A DNA stretch of 64,000 bases from Mesorhizobium plurifarium (GCA_000824785.1 CCNB01000044.1:62001-126000), one strand, 5' to 3'; shown: positions 25,957 through 34,932, counted from the first letter of the stretch. Numbers and translations: made by a program. Notes: generated from the sequence alone by a model not told the origin.

Positions 25957-26712
25957 ATGGAAGCTGACCAGATACCTGCGATACAGGACATTTCCCGGCC
26001 GCCGCGAGAGCTGGTCGACGCGCTGGCGGCGATCGGTTCGGCGACGCTGGCCAGCGAACTCTACCACAAGATGGGCATTCGCGATCCGCAGATCCGCGGC
26101 CCGCGTCCATTGCGTTCTGGCAGCACGGCGGCAGGCCCCGCCCTTACGCTCCAGTGCATGCCGAAGCGCGAGGATCTGTACAACGAGACGGAGTATGAGG
26201 AGCCGGAGCGGCAACTGCACCGACACGTGCTTTATCCCACCCAGCCTGGCGACATGGTGGTGGTCGACGCCCGCGGCGATCTGGGCAGCGGCATCTTCGG
26301 CGAGATGATGCTGACCTATTTCGCCGGGCGTGGCGGCGCCGGCGTTGTTGTCGACGGCTGCATTCGCGATTCCGCCCAGGCGGCGGCGCTCGACATCGGC
26401 ATCTGGGTGAGAGGCGTCACGCCGAATTTCCATGCCCAGACCAACATTGTCCCCTTCGCCGTCAACGTTCCAATCGCCTGCTCGAACGTGCTGGTCATCC
26501 CCGGCGACATCATCGTCGCCGACGACGATGGCGTGGTCGTCGTGCCGGTTGGCCTTGCTGCCAGGCTGGTCGAGCTCGCGGGCGAGCATATCGAGTGGGA
26601 AGAGTTTTCGCGCTTGCGGCTCGCGCAAGGAGGAGACCTGCGGAAATACTACCCGTTGAGTCCCGAGGGCGAGGCTGAATACCGCGCATGGCGGCAGGCT
26701 CAACGAAAATGA
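25957..26712 (+). CDS. RraA-family protein, likely 2-keto acid aldolase (paralogue)
   Basis: The start at 25957 follows ATTGGAGGAAACGGA. The 251-residue product shares long stretches with the protein encoded at 6481, including HRHVLYPTQPGDMVVVDARG, GRGGAGVVVDGCIRD and VIPGDIIVADDDGVVVVP, so the two are recent paralogues. It sits inside an importer operon between permease and ATPase genes, which points to a metabolic role such as class II aldol cleavage of a keto-deoxy acid and not RNase E control. Confidence 0.85.
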   Translation: MEADQIPAIQDISRPPRELVDALAAIGSATLASELYHKMGIRDPQIRGPRPLRSGSTAAGPALTLQCMPKREDLYNETEYEEPERQLHRHVLYPTQPGDMVVVDARGDLGSGIFGEMMLTYFAGRGGAGVVVDGCIRDSAQAAALDIGIWVRGVTPNFHAQTNIVPFAVNVPIACSNVLVIPGDIIVADDDGVVVVPVGLAARLVELAGEHIEWEEFSRLRLAQGGDLRKYYPLSPEGEAEYRAWRQAQRK

Positions 26713-26738
26713 GCCGTGCCGGTACGGGAGAAGAATAG

Positions 26739-27788
26739 GTGTCTGCAATCGAGATAGAACAGCTCGGCAAGAGCTTCGGCGCGGTGGAAGTTCTGCGCGA
26801 CGTCAACATCGCGATCGCCAGCGGCGAGTTCGTGGTCCTGGTTGGTCCGTCAGGCTGCGGCAAGTCAACGCTGCTGCGCATAATCGCGGGGCTCGAAGAG
26901 CATACGACTGGCGAAATCCGCATCGGCGGGCGCGTCGTCGACGAGATGCCGGCCAAGTCGCGCGACATAGCCATGGTATTCCAAAGCTATGCCCTCTATC
27001 CGCATATGAGCGTGGCCGACAATATGAGCTTCGCGCTTCGGCTGGCCAAGGTTCCCCGGGAAGAGATCGTCTCCAGGGTGAAGATGGCGGCTGAAATCCT
27101 CGGTCTGCAGGACCTGCTCGGCCGCATGCCGCGTCAACTGTCCGGTGGCCAGCGCCAGCGTGTCGCCATGGGCCGCGCCATCGTCCGAGCCCCCTCGGCC
27201 TTCCTGTTCGACGAGCCGCTCAGCAATCTCGATGCCAAGCTGCGTGTGAAGATGCGTGCCGAGATCAAGAAGCTGCACCAACGGCTGGGACGAACCAGCA
27301 TCTACGTCACGCATGACCAGACAGAGGCGATGACGCTCGCCGACCGCATCGTGGTGCTCAACAAAGGCCGCATCGAACAGATCGGCACCCCCTCCGAACT
27401 CTACGAGAATCCGGCCAATCTGTTTGTCGCAGGCTTTATCGGCTCACCGGAAATGAATCTCATCAACGGTCGCATTCAGGGTGGCGCATTCATCGCGGAG
27501 CAGGGCCTGCGCCTGCCCTTGCCGCACGAGACAGGGGATAGGCAAGGTGTGGTTTACGGGATTCGTCCTCAGCACATCGCTGTCGGTGGAAGCCACGCAA
27601 GGGCGAGAGTCCAGGTGGTCGAGCCGACCGGTGAAGCGCAGGAAATCACCTTAGCCGCCGATGGCGTCGACCTGATGGCGGAGATCCGGGACCGGCCACC
27701 CTTCAAGCCGGATCAGGAGGTGAATCTGGAGATCATGATGCATAAGGTGCATCTGTTCGACGCGGAGAGCGGCAGGAGGATAGACTAA
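26739..27788 (+). CDS. Sugar ABC transporter ATPase, UgpC-like (CUT1)
   Basis: The start is a GTG preceded by ACGGGAGAAGAATAG. The 349-residue protein has Walker A GPSGCGKST (36-44), signature LSGGQRQRVAMGRA, Walker B FLFDEPLSNLDAKLR, H-loop VTHDQTEA and a C-terminal TOBE-type domain. It is the ATP-hydrolysing subunit for the importer encoded at 22776-25857, 26 bp behind the RraA-like gene, and convergent with the oxidoreductase at 27824. Confidence 0.92.
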   Translation: MSAIEIEQLGKSFGAVEVLRDVNIAIASGEFVVLVGPSGCGKSTLLRIIAGLEEHTTGEIRIGGRVVDEMPAKSRDIAMVFQSYALYPHMSVADNMSFALRLAKVPREEIVSRVKMAAEILGLQDLLGRMPRQLSGGQRQRVAMGRAIVRAPSAFLFDEPLSNLDAKLRVKMRAEIKKLHQRLGRTSIYVTHDQTEAMTLADRIVVLNKGRIEQIGTPSELYENPANLFVAGFIGSPEMNLINGRIQGGAFIAEQGLRLPLPHETGDRQGVVYGIRPQHIAVGGSHARARVQVVEPTGEAQEITLAADGVDLMAEIRDRPPFKPDQEVNLEIMMHKVHLFDAESGRRID

Positions 27789-27823
27789 GCCTGTCCTCTC
27801 CGGGCTGTCCCGGTTCGAGTGAG

Positions 27824-29416
27824 CTATGCTGGCGGCGTCCTGCCAGTGATGAGATCCGCTGCCTTCTCGGCGATCATGATGACGGCTGCGTTGGTATTTG
27901 ACGACACGATGCGCGGCATGACCGAGCTATCGCAGACGCGCAGGCCATGCAGGCCGCGCAGGCGCAATTCGGGATCGACGACGCTGTCGGCATCGCCGCC
28001 CATGCGGCAGGTGCCGACCGGATGATAGGCGCTGCGGCCATGCTCGCGGGCGAAGGCTTCGAGCGCCGCGCGGCCCTTCGTTGCCGCGCCCGGCAGATGC
28101 TCGCGGCTGATGTATTTGGCGAAGGCCGGCTGCGACAGGATCTCGCGGCTGATCTCGATGCCGTCGATGGCGCGTTCGAGGTCGTAGCGTTCGGCGAAGG
28201 GATTGGGATCGATGACCGGCGCGTCGCGCAGGTCCGCCGAGCGCAACGTGACGCTGCCGCGCGAGCGCGGCCGCACATGGTAGGAATTCAGCGTGCAGCC
28301 GTTGCCGCCGGGGACCGAGCCGATACCCTCCTCGACGCCGGCGCCGGGCAGGAAATGGAACTGGATGTCGGGCGTCTTCTCCGCGCGATCGCCCCACCAG
28401 AAACCACCTGCCTCGACGATGTTGGAGGCAACCGGTCCCTTGCCGAAGAGCGCGTATTCGAGGCCGGCGACGGCCTGCCAGCGTTTCTTCTTGTAGCGGT
28501 CGATGCCGTGCGGCCCGTTAAGCTCGGCGACGACGTCGACATCCATGTGGTCATGCAGGTTCTGGCCGACATTTTTCAGATCGTGCACAATTTTGATGCC
28601 GTGCTGCCCTAGCTGCGCGGCCGGGCCGATGCCCGACAGCATCAGGAGTTTCGGCGAGCCGACGGCGCCGGCGGTGACGATCACCTCGCGCTCGGCGCGC
28701 ATGAGCTCGGCGCGGCCGTTGACAATGATCTCGACGCCGACGGCGCGGCCGTTCTCGACGACGACGCGGCTGACCGTGGCGTCGGTGCGCAGCGTCAGGT
28801 TGTTGCGGCCGAGCGCCGGCTTCAGATAGGCGACCGCCGTGCTCGAGCGCTTCCCGTTGCGTGTCGTCGTCTGGTAGAAGCCGGCGCCTTCCTGCTCGCC
28901 GGCGTTGAAGTCGGCGCGGAAGGGCAGGCCGGCCTGCTGCGCCGCCTTGACGAAGATGCGTGTCAGCGGATGCGGCGCGCCGCTGGAAACGCCGAGCGGA
29001 CCGTCGATGCCGTGCTGGGACCCGGCAAAGGTGTCGTTGCCCTCGGACCGGATGAAATAGGGCAGCACATCGGCGTAGCTCCACCCGGCGCAGCCGAACG
29101 CGGCCGCCCAGTCGTCATAATCCTGCGGGCAGCCACGCGTGAACACCTGGGCGTTGATCGAGGAGCCGCCGCCGAGCACGCGCGCCTGCGGATAGACCAT
29201 GATGCGGCCGTCGATCTCCTTGCCGGGCGCCGCGTCATAACCCCAGATCAGCGGTCCCGACGTCATCTTGAAGAAGCCGACCGGCATGTGGATGTAACGA
29301 TCGGTGTCGGGCGGGCCAGCCTCGAGCAGGACCACCGATAGATCGGGATCCTCGCTGAGCCTCGCGGCAAGAACGCAGCCCGCCGAGCCGCCGCCAACAA
29401 TGATATAATCAGCCAT
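27824..29416 (-). CDS. GMC-family FAD-dependent oxidoreductase
   Basis: The start is set at 29416, where GGAGCAGGA precedes MADYIIVGGGSAGCVLAARL, the FAD-binding beta-alpha-beta of glucose-methanol-choline oxidoreductases. The 530-residue enzyme has the signature GGGSSINAQVFTRG near residues 80-95 and the C-terminal active site AYHPVGTCRMG, with a later SSNTNAAVIMIAEKAA that provides the second conserved residue. It oxidises an alcohol, possibly a polyol or sugar; choline dehydrogenase is a less specific label. It is divergent from the CUT2 importer at 29627, and the operator at 29522 lies between them, so co-regulation is likely. Confidence 0.88.
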   Translation of the reverse strand: MADYIIVGGGSAGCVLAARLSEDPDLSVVLLEAGPPDTDRYIHMPVGFFKMTSGPLIWGYDAAPGKEIDGRIMVYPQARVLGGGSSINAQVFTRGCPQDYDDWAAAFGCAGWSYADVLPYFIRSEGNDTFAGSQHGIDGPLGVSSGAPHPLTRIFVKAAQQAGLPFRADFNAGEQEGAGFYQTTTRNGKRSSTAVAYLKPALGRNNLTLRTDATVSRVVVENGRAVGVEIIVNGRAELMRAEREVIVTAGAVGSPKLLMLSGIGPAAQLGQHGIKIVHDLKNVGQNLHDHMDVDVVAELNGPHGIDRYKKKRWQAVAGLEYALFGKGPVASNIVEAGGFWWGDRAEKTPDIQFHFLPGAGVEEGIGSVPGGNGCTLNSYHVRPRSRGSVTLRSADLRDAPVIDPNPFAERYDLERAIDGIEISREILSQPAFAKYISREHLPGAATKGRAALEAFAREHGRSAYHPVGTCRMGGDADSVVDPELRLRGLHGLRVCDSSVMPRIVSSNTNAAVIMIAEKAADLITGRTPPA

Positions 29417-29505
29417 TCCTGCTCCTTGCCGAGGCGAAATCCGACTTCGCTCTTTACGCGCGACGATCTCAAGTCGCTTGTGCCACGTCAAGAGAAAGGG
29501 TATGG

Positions 29506-29533
29506 TTGCCGTGTTGAAGGGTTATCGTACAAG
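29506..29533 (+). promoter_or_regulatory. Promoter with GGG-TTATCGTACAA operator (site A)
   Basis: TTGCCG (29506-29511) and TACAAG (29528-29533) are 16 bp apart. The operator TTATCGTACAA at 29522-29532 is preceded by GGG and covers the -10 box. It is one of four near-identical sites in the window (34922, 39247, 41478). The start codon of the binding-protein gene is 94 bp downstream. Confidence 0.6.
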
Positions 29534-29626
29534 TGGAGGAACTTGACGAGCCGTCAATTGGAGGCCCCGGCCGCGCTCCCTGCGCAAGCGCCGGGCGGAA
29601 AGAGTTTCAATCGGGAGGTTCAAAAA

Positions 29627-30709
29627 ATGAAGGATGGAAAGGCTCTTACGTTTTCCGGCTCGCTCAGCCGTCGGACGCTGATGGTGGGCGCTGCCGCCGG
29701 TGCGGCGACGCTGGCCATGCCGAAAGTGTTGCGTGCGGCCGACAAGCCGACGCTGGTGACGTCGATCCGCTCGCTGTCCAATCCCTACCACGCGGTGTGG
29801 AAGACCGGCGCCGAGGCCTATGCCAAATGGGCCGGGCTGGAGCACGTCACGCTGGTCTCGGAAGGCAACAGCGAGAAGGGCATTGCCGACATCAAGGCAA
29901 TGCTGGCCAAGACCGGCGGCAACATGGTGCTCAATTCCGATCCCAACGACACGCCAGACGCGCGCCCGATCGTCGAAGCCTGCGCCAAGGCCGGCGCCTA
30001 TGTGGTGACGCAGTGGAACAAGCCGGCCGACCTGCACCCCAAGGATTTCAACCCGAACTATGTCTCGCATATCGAGTTCGACGGCATCGCCAGCGGCAAG
30101 ACCATCGCCGAGATCCTGTTCAAGGCCATCGGCGGCAAGGGCGGCATCGTCGCGCTTGGCGGCCTGATCTCGACCACGGCCGCGATCGAACGCAAGAAGG
30201 GCCTCGATGCGGCCCTTGCCGCCAATCCCGACATCAAGCTGCTCGACTTCCAGGTCGCCAATTGGAAATCGACCGAGGCCTTCGACCTGATGGGCAATCT
30301 GCTGACCCGCTTCGGCGACGACATCAAGGGCATCTGGGCCGCCAATGACGACATGGGCTCCGGCGCGCTCGAGGCGCTGCGCGCCGAGAACCTCGCCGGC
30401 AAGGTGCCGATCGTCGGCGTCGACGGCATCAAGACGGCGGTCGACGCTGTGCGCACCGGCGAGTTCGCCTGCACCGTCACCTCGGATCCGTTCTGGCAGG
30501 GCGGCATGGGGCTTGCCATCGGCTACAACGCCAAGATCGGCAAGTTCGACCCGGCCAAGGAGCCGCCGGAGCACCGCGAATTCTACGGCAAGGCGGTGCT
30601 GATCTCGCATGACAATGTTGAGGAATATTACAAGACCAATGTCGAGTCGAAGCCCGAGATGGACTGGAACGATCTCTGGGGCCGGGTGACCGGAGCCATC
30701 CGCGCCTGA
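29627..30709 (+). CDS. Periplasmic sugar-binding protein with twin-arginine signal (CUT2)
   Basis: The start follows TCGGGAGGTTCAAAAA. The 360-residue product opens with SLSRRTLMVGAAAGAATLAM and a LRAADKP junction, which fits a Tat signal, then a Peripla_BP_4-type body (TSIRSLSNPYHAVWKTGAEAY, IWAANDDMGSGALEAL). It supplies ligand to the permeases and ATPase encoded at 30807-34328. A folded-export signal on a CUT2 binding protein is less usual than a Sec signal. The ligand could be a sugar or polyol. Confidence 0.88.
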   Translation: MKDGKALTFSGSLSRRTLMVGAAAGAATLAMPKVLRAADKPTLVTSIRSLSNPYHAVWKTGAEAYAKWAGLEHVTLVSEGNSEKGIADIKAMLAKTGGNMVLNSDPNDTPDARPIVEACAKAGAYVVTQWNKPADLHPKDFNPNYVSHIEFDGIASGKTIAEILFKAIGGKGGIVALGGLISTTAAIERKKGLDAALAANPDIKLLDFQVANWKSTEAFDLMGNLLTRFGDDIKGIWAANDDMGSGALEALRAENLAGKVPIVGVDGIKTAVDAVRTGEFACTVTSDPFWQGGMGLAIGYNAKIGKFDPAKEPPEHREFYGKAVLISHDNVEEYYKTNVESKPEMDWNDLWGRVTGAIRA

Positions 30710-30783
30710 CCGCCAGGCGGGCTGCTGCTCCCTGGCGGCCCGCCTCCTCTTGCAGCCGCCGCCTTGACGGTGCGGCGGCCGTC
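30710..30783 (+). other. Tandem stem-loops between binding protein and permease
   Basis: CCGCCAG/CTGGCGG (30710-30738), overlapping GGCGGGC/GCCCGCC (30716-30744) and GCCGCCG/CGGCGGC (30755-30779) can form alternative stems immediately after the binding-protein stop. This matches the usual attenuating or stabilising spacer between an abundant binding protein and its permease. No T-tract is seen. Confidence 0.5.
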
Positions 30784-30806
30784 ACCAGCAGACGGGAAGC
30801 GGTTCC

Positions 30807-31847
30807 TTGACAATCGATACAGAACCCCTGAAGTCCGTTTCGGACATCGAGCGGACGACGCTTATGACATTCCTCCCCGGCCGCATCGCCGGCATGCTCG
30901 GCGGCAGGCGCTGGCGCAGCCTGGCGCCGCTGGCGGTGCTGGTCGTTCTGTGCGTTCTCATCACCATCGCCAATCCCAATTTCATCGAGCTGCGCAATCT
31001 GGTGCGGCTCGCCAACTCCGCCGCCGTGCCGCTGACGCTGGCGATGGGGCTGACCTTCATCATCCTGATGGGCAGCATCGACCTCTCGGTCGAAGGCACG
31101 CTGTCGGTGGCGGCGATGGTGGTGGTGCTTCTCGCCGCCAATGACAGCAACGGCAACGACTATGGCTGGTGGGCCGTGCTGGCGGCGATCGCCTCGGGCA
31201 CGATCATGGGGCTCGCCAGCGGTCTCGTCCAGACGATGCTGCGCATCCCATCCTTCATGGCGACGCTCGGCATGTGGTTCATCGGGCTTGGCCTGTCGGT
31301 CTATATGCTCGGCGGCTCGGCCATCCGCCTCAACGACGCGTCGATCCGCGACCTGGCGTTGTATCGCTTCCTAGGCCTGCCGCTGGCGGTCTGGGTCGCG
31401 CTTGGCGCCTTTGTGCTCGCCGCCATCATTCAGTATCACACCAGGCTCGGCCGCCACATACTGGCGATCGGCGGCGACGAGGATGTGACCAAGCTCTCCG
31501 GCGTCAATGTCGTGCGCGTACGCATCGCGGCGTTCGCGCTGGCCGGCTTCTTCTTCGGCATTGCCGGCGTGCTTGCAGCGGCCCAGCTCGGCCAGTCGCA
31601 CGCCGTCATCGGCGACGGCAGGCTGTTTGCCGCTGTCACCGCGGTGGTCGTCGGCGGAACGGCGCTCACCGGCGGCGAAGGCGGTGTGGTCAACACGGCT
31701 GTAGGCGTGCTGATCGTCACCGTTTTGGCCAACGGCATGATCCTGCTCGGCATCTCGCCGTATATCCAGCAGACGGTGCAGGGCCTGATGATCATCGCAG
31801 CGGTGGCGCTGTCGCTCGACCGCGCCCGCCTCAAGATAGTGAAGTGA
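30807..31847 (+). CDS. Sugar ABC transporter permease, RbsC-like (first of two)
   Basis: The likely start is TTG at 30807, eight bases behind GGGAAGCGG; an ATG at 30864 is an alternative. The 346-residue hydrophobic protein carries FIILMGSIDLSVEGTLSVAA and GGTALTGGEGGVVNT, the CUT2 permease landmarks. It is one of two permeases flanking the ATPase gene and may form a heterodimeric channel with the product encoded at 33360. Confidence 0.88.
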   Translation: MTIDTEPLKSVSDIERTTLMTFLPGRIAGMLGGRRWRSLAPLAVLVVLCVLITIANPNFIELRNLVRLANSAAVPLTLAMGLTFIILMGSIDLSVEGTLSVAAMVVVLLAANDSNGNDYGWWAVLAAIASGTIMGLASGLVQTMLRIPSFMATLGMWFIGLGLSVYMLGGSAIRLNDASIRDLALYRFLGLPLAVWVALGAFVLAAIIQYHTRLGRHILAIGGDEDVTKLSGVNVVRVRIAAFALAGFFFGIAGVLAAAQLGQSHAVIGDGRLFAAVTAVVVGGTALTGGEGGVVNTAVGVLIVTVLANGMILLGISPYIQQTVQGLMIIAAVALSLDRARLKIVK

Positions 31848-31852
31848 CCGCC

Positions 31853-33355
31853 ATGCTGCAGGCAAACGGCATCGTCAAGAATTTCCCCGGCGTCCAGGCC
31901 TTGCGTGAGGTGTCCATAGAGGTGCGGCCGAACGAGGTGGTCGGGCTGATCGGCGAGAACGGCGCCGGCAAGTCGACGCTGATGCGGGTGCTGGCCGGCG
32001 GCTACCGGCTGGATGGCGGCAGCCTCACGCTGGACGGTGAGCAACTCAGGCTGCGCAACGCCCGCGACGCTGCCAGGCATGGCATCGGCATGGTGTTCCA
32101 GGAGCAGTCGCTGGTGCTGAACCTCACGGTCGCCGAAAACATCTATCTCGGCGAGGAAGACCGCTTCACCCGCTTCGGCCTCGTCAACTGGCGCGCCATG
32201 AACGCGGCGGCGCGGCGGCAGCTCGCCAAGATCGGCGTCGACATCGACGTCACCGCGCGCACCTCCGAACTGACCTTCGCCGCGCGCCAGATGGTCGAGC
32301 TCGCCAAGGCGCTGACGCTGGAGGAGATGGTCGAGCGTCCATTGCTCATCCTGCTCGACGAACCGACCTCGGTGCTCAACGCCGCCGATATCGACGTGCT
32401 GTTCGCGCGCGTGCGCTCGCTCAAATCCCGCGCCAGCTTCGTCTTCGTGTCGCATCGCCTCGACGAGGTGCTTGCGATATCCGACCGCGTCTACACGATG
32501 AAGGACGGCGCGGTCGTGGCCGAGCACCGTGCCGCTGAAGTCACCGCGCCGGAGCTGCACGAGATCATGGTCGGGCGCGGGCTGCAGGCCGAATATTACC
32601 GCGAGGTCCGCCAGCAGCCGCCGGGCGAAAAGGTCATGGTCGAGGCGAAGGGACTTGGCGCGAACGGCTTCTATCACGGCGTCGATCTTTCGATCCGGGC
32701 TGGCGAGATCGTCGGCATCGCCGGCGTCGTCGGCTCCGGCCGAGAGGAGGTCACGCGCACCGTCGGCGGCTTCCTGCCGCACGATGCCGGCGAGATGAAG
32801 ATCGCCGGCGAGACGGTGCGCTTCGGGTCGCCGGAACCAGCAGTGCGCAAGGGCATCGGCTATGTGCCGCGTGAACGCAGGCTCGAGGGCCTGGTGATGT
32901 TCCTGTCGATCGCCGAGAACATTTCGCTGGCGGACCTCTCGAGTGTCATGCGCAACGGCGCCATCGACTACGCCAAGGAGCGGCGGCTTGCCGCCGACTG
33001 GATCAAGCGGCTCAGCATCAAGGCGCCCGGGCCGGACGCTGCCTGCCGCAAGCTCAGCGGCGGCAACCAGCAGAAGGTGGTGCTGGCGCGCTGGATGACG
33101 GCGGGCTCGCGCATCCTGGTGCTCGACCACCCGACGCGCGGCCTCGATGTCGGCGCCAAGGAAGAGGTCTACGAGCTGGTGCGCGATCTCTCCGAGCAAG
33201 GCGTGGCCATCCTTCTGATCTCCGACACGCTGGAAGAGACGATCGGCCTGTCGCATCAGGTGCTGGTGATGCGCGACGGTGAGATCACCGCGCGCTTCGA
33301 TGCGAGCCCTGGCAACAAGCCGAAGCAGGTCGATCTGCTGCGAGCGATGGTATAG
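31853..33355 (+). CDS. Sugar ABC transporter ATPase, RbsA-like
   Basis: The start is listed at the ATG 31853; a GTG at 31844 overlapping the permease stop is possible. The 500-residue protein has two ATPase halves. The first has GENGAGKST (34-42) and LLDEPTSVLN. The second has the degenerate Walker A GVVGSGREE, signature LSGGNQQKVVLARW and a Walker B ending in LDHPTRGLDVG. The residue after the Walker B aspartate is His, where the ATPase encoded at 2156 has Glu, so the second site may differ catalytically. The gene sits between two permease genes. Confidence 0.88.
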   Translation: MLQANGIVKNFPGVQALREVSIEVRPNEVVGLIGENGAGKSTLMRVLAGGYRLDGGSLTLDGEQLRLRNARDAARHGIGMVFQEQSLVLNLTVAENIYLGEEDRFTRFGLVNWRAMNAAARRQLAKIGVDIDVTARTSELTFAARQMVELAKALTLEEMVERPLLILLDEPTSVLNAADIDVLFARVRSLKSRASFVFVSHRLDEVLAISDRVYTMKDGAVVAEHRAAEVTAPELHEIMVGRGLQAEYYREVRQQPPGEKVMVEAKGLGANGFYHGVDLSIRAGEIVGIAGVVGSGREEVTRTVGGFLPHDAGEMKIAGETVRFGSPEPAVRKGIGYVPRERRLEGLVMFLSIAENISLADLSSVMRNGAIDYAKERRLAADWIKRLSIKAPGPDAACRKLSGGNQQKVVLARWMTAGSRILVLDHPTRGLDVGAKEEVYELVRDLSEQGVAILLISDTLEETIGLSHQVLVMRDGEITARFDASPGNKPKQVDLLRAMV

Positions 33356-33359
33356 GCTG

Positions 33360-34328
33360 ATGAAAGAGACATTCTCCATAAAGCAGGTGTTCGAGGGCAA
33401 GTGGACACAAGGCGCCATCCCGCTGGTCCTGCTCGTCGCCTTGTTGCTGATCATCGAGATCGCCGCGCCAGGCTTCCTGACCGGCGAGACGCTATCGCTG
33501 CTCTTCGCCAACACCGCTGTGCTGTTTATCCTGGCCACCGGCGTCACCTTCGCGATCCTGCTCGGCGGTATCGACCTGTCGATCCAGGCGGTCGCCTCGC
33601 TGGCGAGCGTGATGCTGGCGCAATTGCTGCCCTCGCTTGGCTTCGCCGCTTTTCCGGTGGCGATCCTGTCCGGCCTCGCCTTCGGGCTGCTGAGCGGCAT
33701 CGTGCATGTCAAGCTGCGCGTGCCGTCCTTCGTGGCGACCTTGGCCACCGGCGGCGTGGTTACGGGCCTGGCGCTCTGGGTCTCCAACGGCCGCGCCATC
33801 ACCATCGAGGAAGCCGGGCGCGAAAAGACCGCATGGATCAACGCCACGATTTCCGGCCTGTCGGTGGTGGTGCTGATCTCGGCCCTGATCGGCGTCGTCA
33901 GTTTCCTCGCGCTGCGTTACACCCGCTTCGGCCGCCAGGCGATCGCGGTCGGCGCCGGCGAACCGGCGGCATGGGCTGCAGGCATCAATGTCGATCGCAC
34001 CAAGATCATCGCCTTCGCCGCGTCGGGCATGCTGGCGGCCATTGCCGGCGTGGTGCTGGCGGCCAGGTTGTCGAGCGGCTCGCCGGTGCTTGCCAACCAA
34101 CTGCTTTTGCCCGCCATCGCCGCCGTCATCGTCGGCGGCACGGCCATCACCGGTGGGCTGGGCGGCGTCGCGCGCACAGCGGTCGGCGCGCTGATCATCT
34201 CGATCGTGCGCATCGGCATGACCTTCGTCGGCGTCAACATCTTCCTGGAAAACATGGTGTTCGGCGCGGTGCTGATCGCCGCCGTAGCCATCACCATCGA
34301 CCGCAGCAAGATCGCGGTCATCAAGTGA
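33360..34328 (+). CDS. Sugar ABC transporter permease, RbsC-like (second of two)
   Basis: The ATG at 33360 is four bases after the ATPase stop; upstream in-frame sequence overlaps that gene and is rejected. The 322-residue product has about eight to ten membrane segments, FAILLGGIDLSIQAVASLAS early and GGTAITGGLGGVARTAVG late. It is a paralogue of the permease encoded at 30807. Together they suggest a heteromeric channel, as seen in several two-permease CUT2 systems. Confidence 0.88.
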   Translation: MKETFSIKQVFEGKWTQGAIPLVLLVALLLIIEIAAPGFLTGETLSLLFANTAVLFILATGVTFAILLGGIDLSIQAVASLASVMLAQLLPSLGFAAFPVAILSGLAFGLLSGIVHVKLRVPSFVATLATGGVVTGLALWVSNGRAITIEEAGREKTAWINATISGLSVVVLISALIGVVSFLALRYTRFGRQAIAVGAGEPAAWAAGINVDRTKIIAFAASGMLAAIAGVVLAARLSSGSPVLANQLLLPAIAAVIVGGTAITGGLGGVARTAVGALIISIVRIGMTFVGVNIFLENMVFGAVLIAAVAITIDRSKIAVIK

Positions 34329-34371
34329 GGAACCTATCCGCACCGCCTCCCAAGCAAGCGCGGACGCAGAG

Positions 34372-34402
34372 GGACCGCATCGGCGGGGAGCCGGTGCGGT
34401 CC
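34372..34402. terminator. Bidirectional terminator hairpin
   Basis: GGACCGCATCGG and CCGGTGCGGTCC pair over 12 positions with one G-U pair around a seven-base loop, between the convergent permease and glyoxalase genes. Neither side has a clear T-run. Confidence 0.65.
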
Positions 34403-34411
34403 AGGCTGCAG

Positions 34412-34825
34412 TCATTGCATCGTGTCGAGGCCGATCAGCTCGATCTTGTAGCCGTCCGGGTCTTCGACGAAGGCGATGTGGGTGGTGCCGTGCTGCATCG
34501 GCCCCGGCTTGCGCGGGATCTTGGCGCCGCGCTTCTCGAGCTCGGCGCAGACGGCGTGAATGTCGTTGACGCCGAGCGCCAGATGGCCGAAGCCGGTGCC
34601 GATCTCATAGGGCTCCTCGCGGCCCCAATTCAGCGTCAGCTCGACGACCGCTTCCTTGTCCTCCGGTCCGTAGCCGACAAAGGCGTTGGTGAACTTGCCG
34701 CCGGGGTAATCGTCGCGGCGCAGCAAGGTCATGCCGAGCACTTCGGTGTAGAAGGCGATCGACTTGTCGAGGTCGAGAACCCTGATCATGGTGTGCATAT
34801 AGCGAAAGCCTGGAGCGTCGCTCAT
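34412..34825 (-). CDS. gloA: Lactoylglutathione lyase (glyoxalase I)
   Basis: The 137-residue cytoplasmic metalloenzyme converts the hemithioacetal of methylglyoxal and glutathione to S-lactoylglutathione. It has two beta-alpha-beta-beta-beta modules and the metal ligands H11 (MHTMIRV), E62 (VELTLNWG), H81 (GHLALGV) and E129 (GYKIELI), as in the E. coli Ni-type enzyme. AGGACTTTCCC precedes the ATG. Methylglyoxal is a by-product of sugar and triose metabolism, so a place within a sugar-catabolic island is reasonable. It is transcribed alone, convergent with the importer. Confidence 0.93.
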   Translation of the reverse strand: MSDAPGFRYMHTMIRVLDLDKSIAFYTEVLGMTLLRRDDYPGGKFTNAFVGYGPEDKEAVVELTLNWGREEPYEIGTGFGHLALGVNDIHAVCAELEKRGAKIPRKPGPMQHGTTHIAFVEDPDGYKIELIGLDTMQ

Positions 34826-34902
34826 TGGGAAAGTCCTCCGAATTCAGTGATTTGCCGTTCTGACCATCCACATCAAACGGTTGGCGGGTACGGTGACACC
34901 GC

Positions 34903-34932
34903 TTGATGTTCTCAATCAGGGTTGTATGATAA
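34903..34932 (+). promoter_or_regulatory. Promoter with GGG-TTGTATGATAA operator (site B)
   Basis: TTGATG (34903-34908) and TATGAT (34925-34930) are 16 bp apart. The operator TTGTATGATAA at 34922-34932 follows GGG and covers the -10 box. It controls the dehydrogenase/GntR operon, so the GntR protein encoded at 36434 would repress itself. Confidence 0.62.

Noticed and set aside
31436..33847. Long minus-strand open frame (about 800 codons) opposite the RbsA-like ATPase and permease genes
   Set aside because: It is antisense to well-supported transporter genes, has no recognisable domain, and its composition is that of a GC-rich shadow frame.
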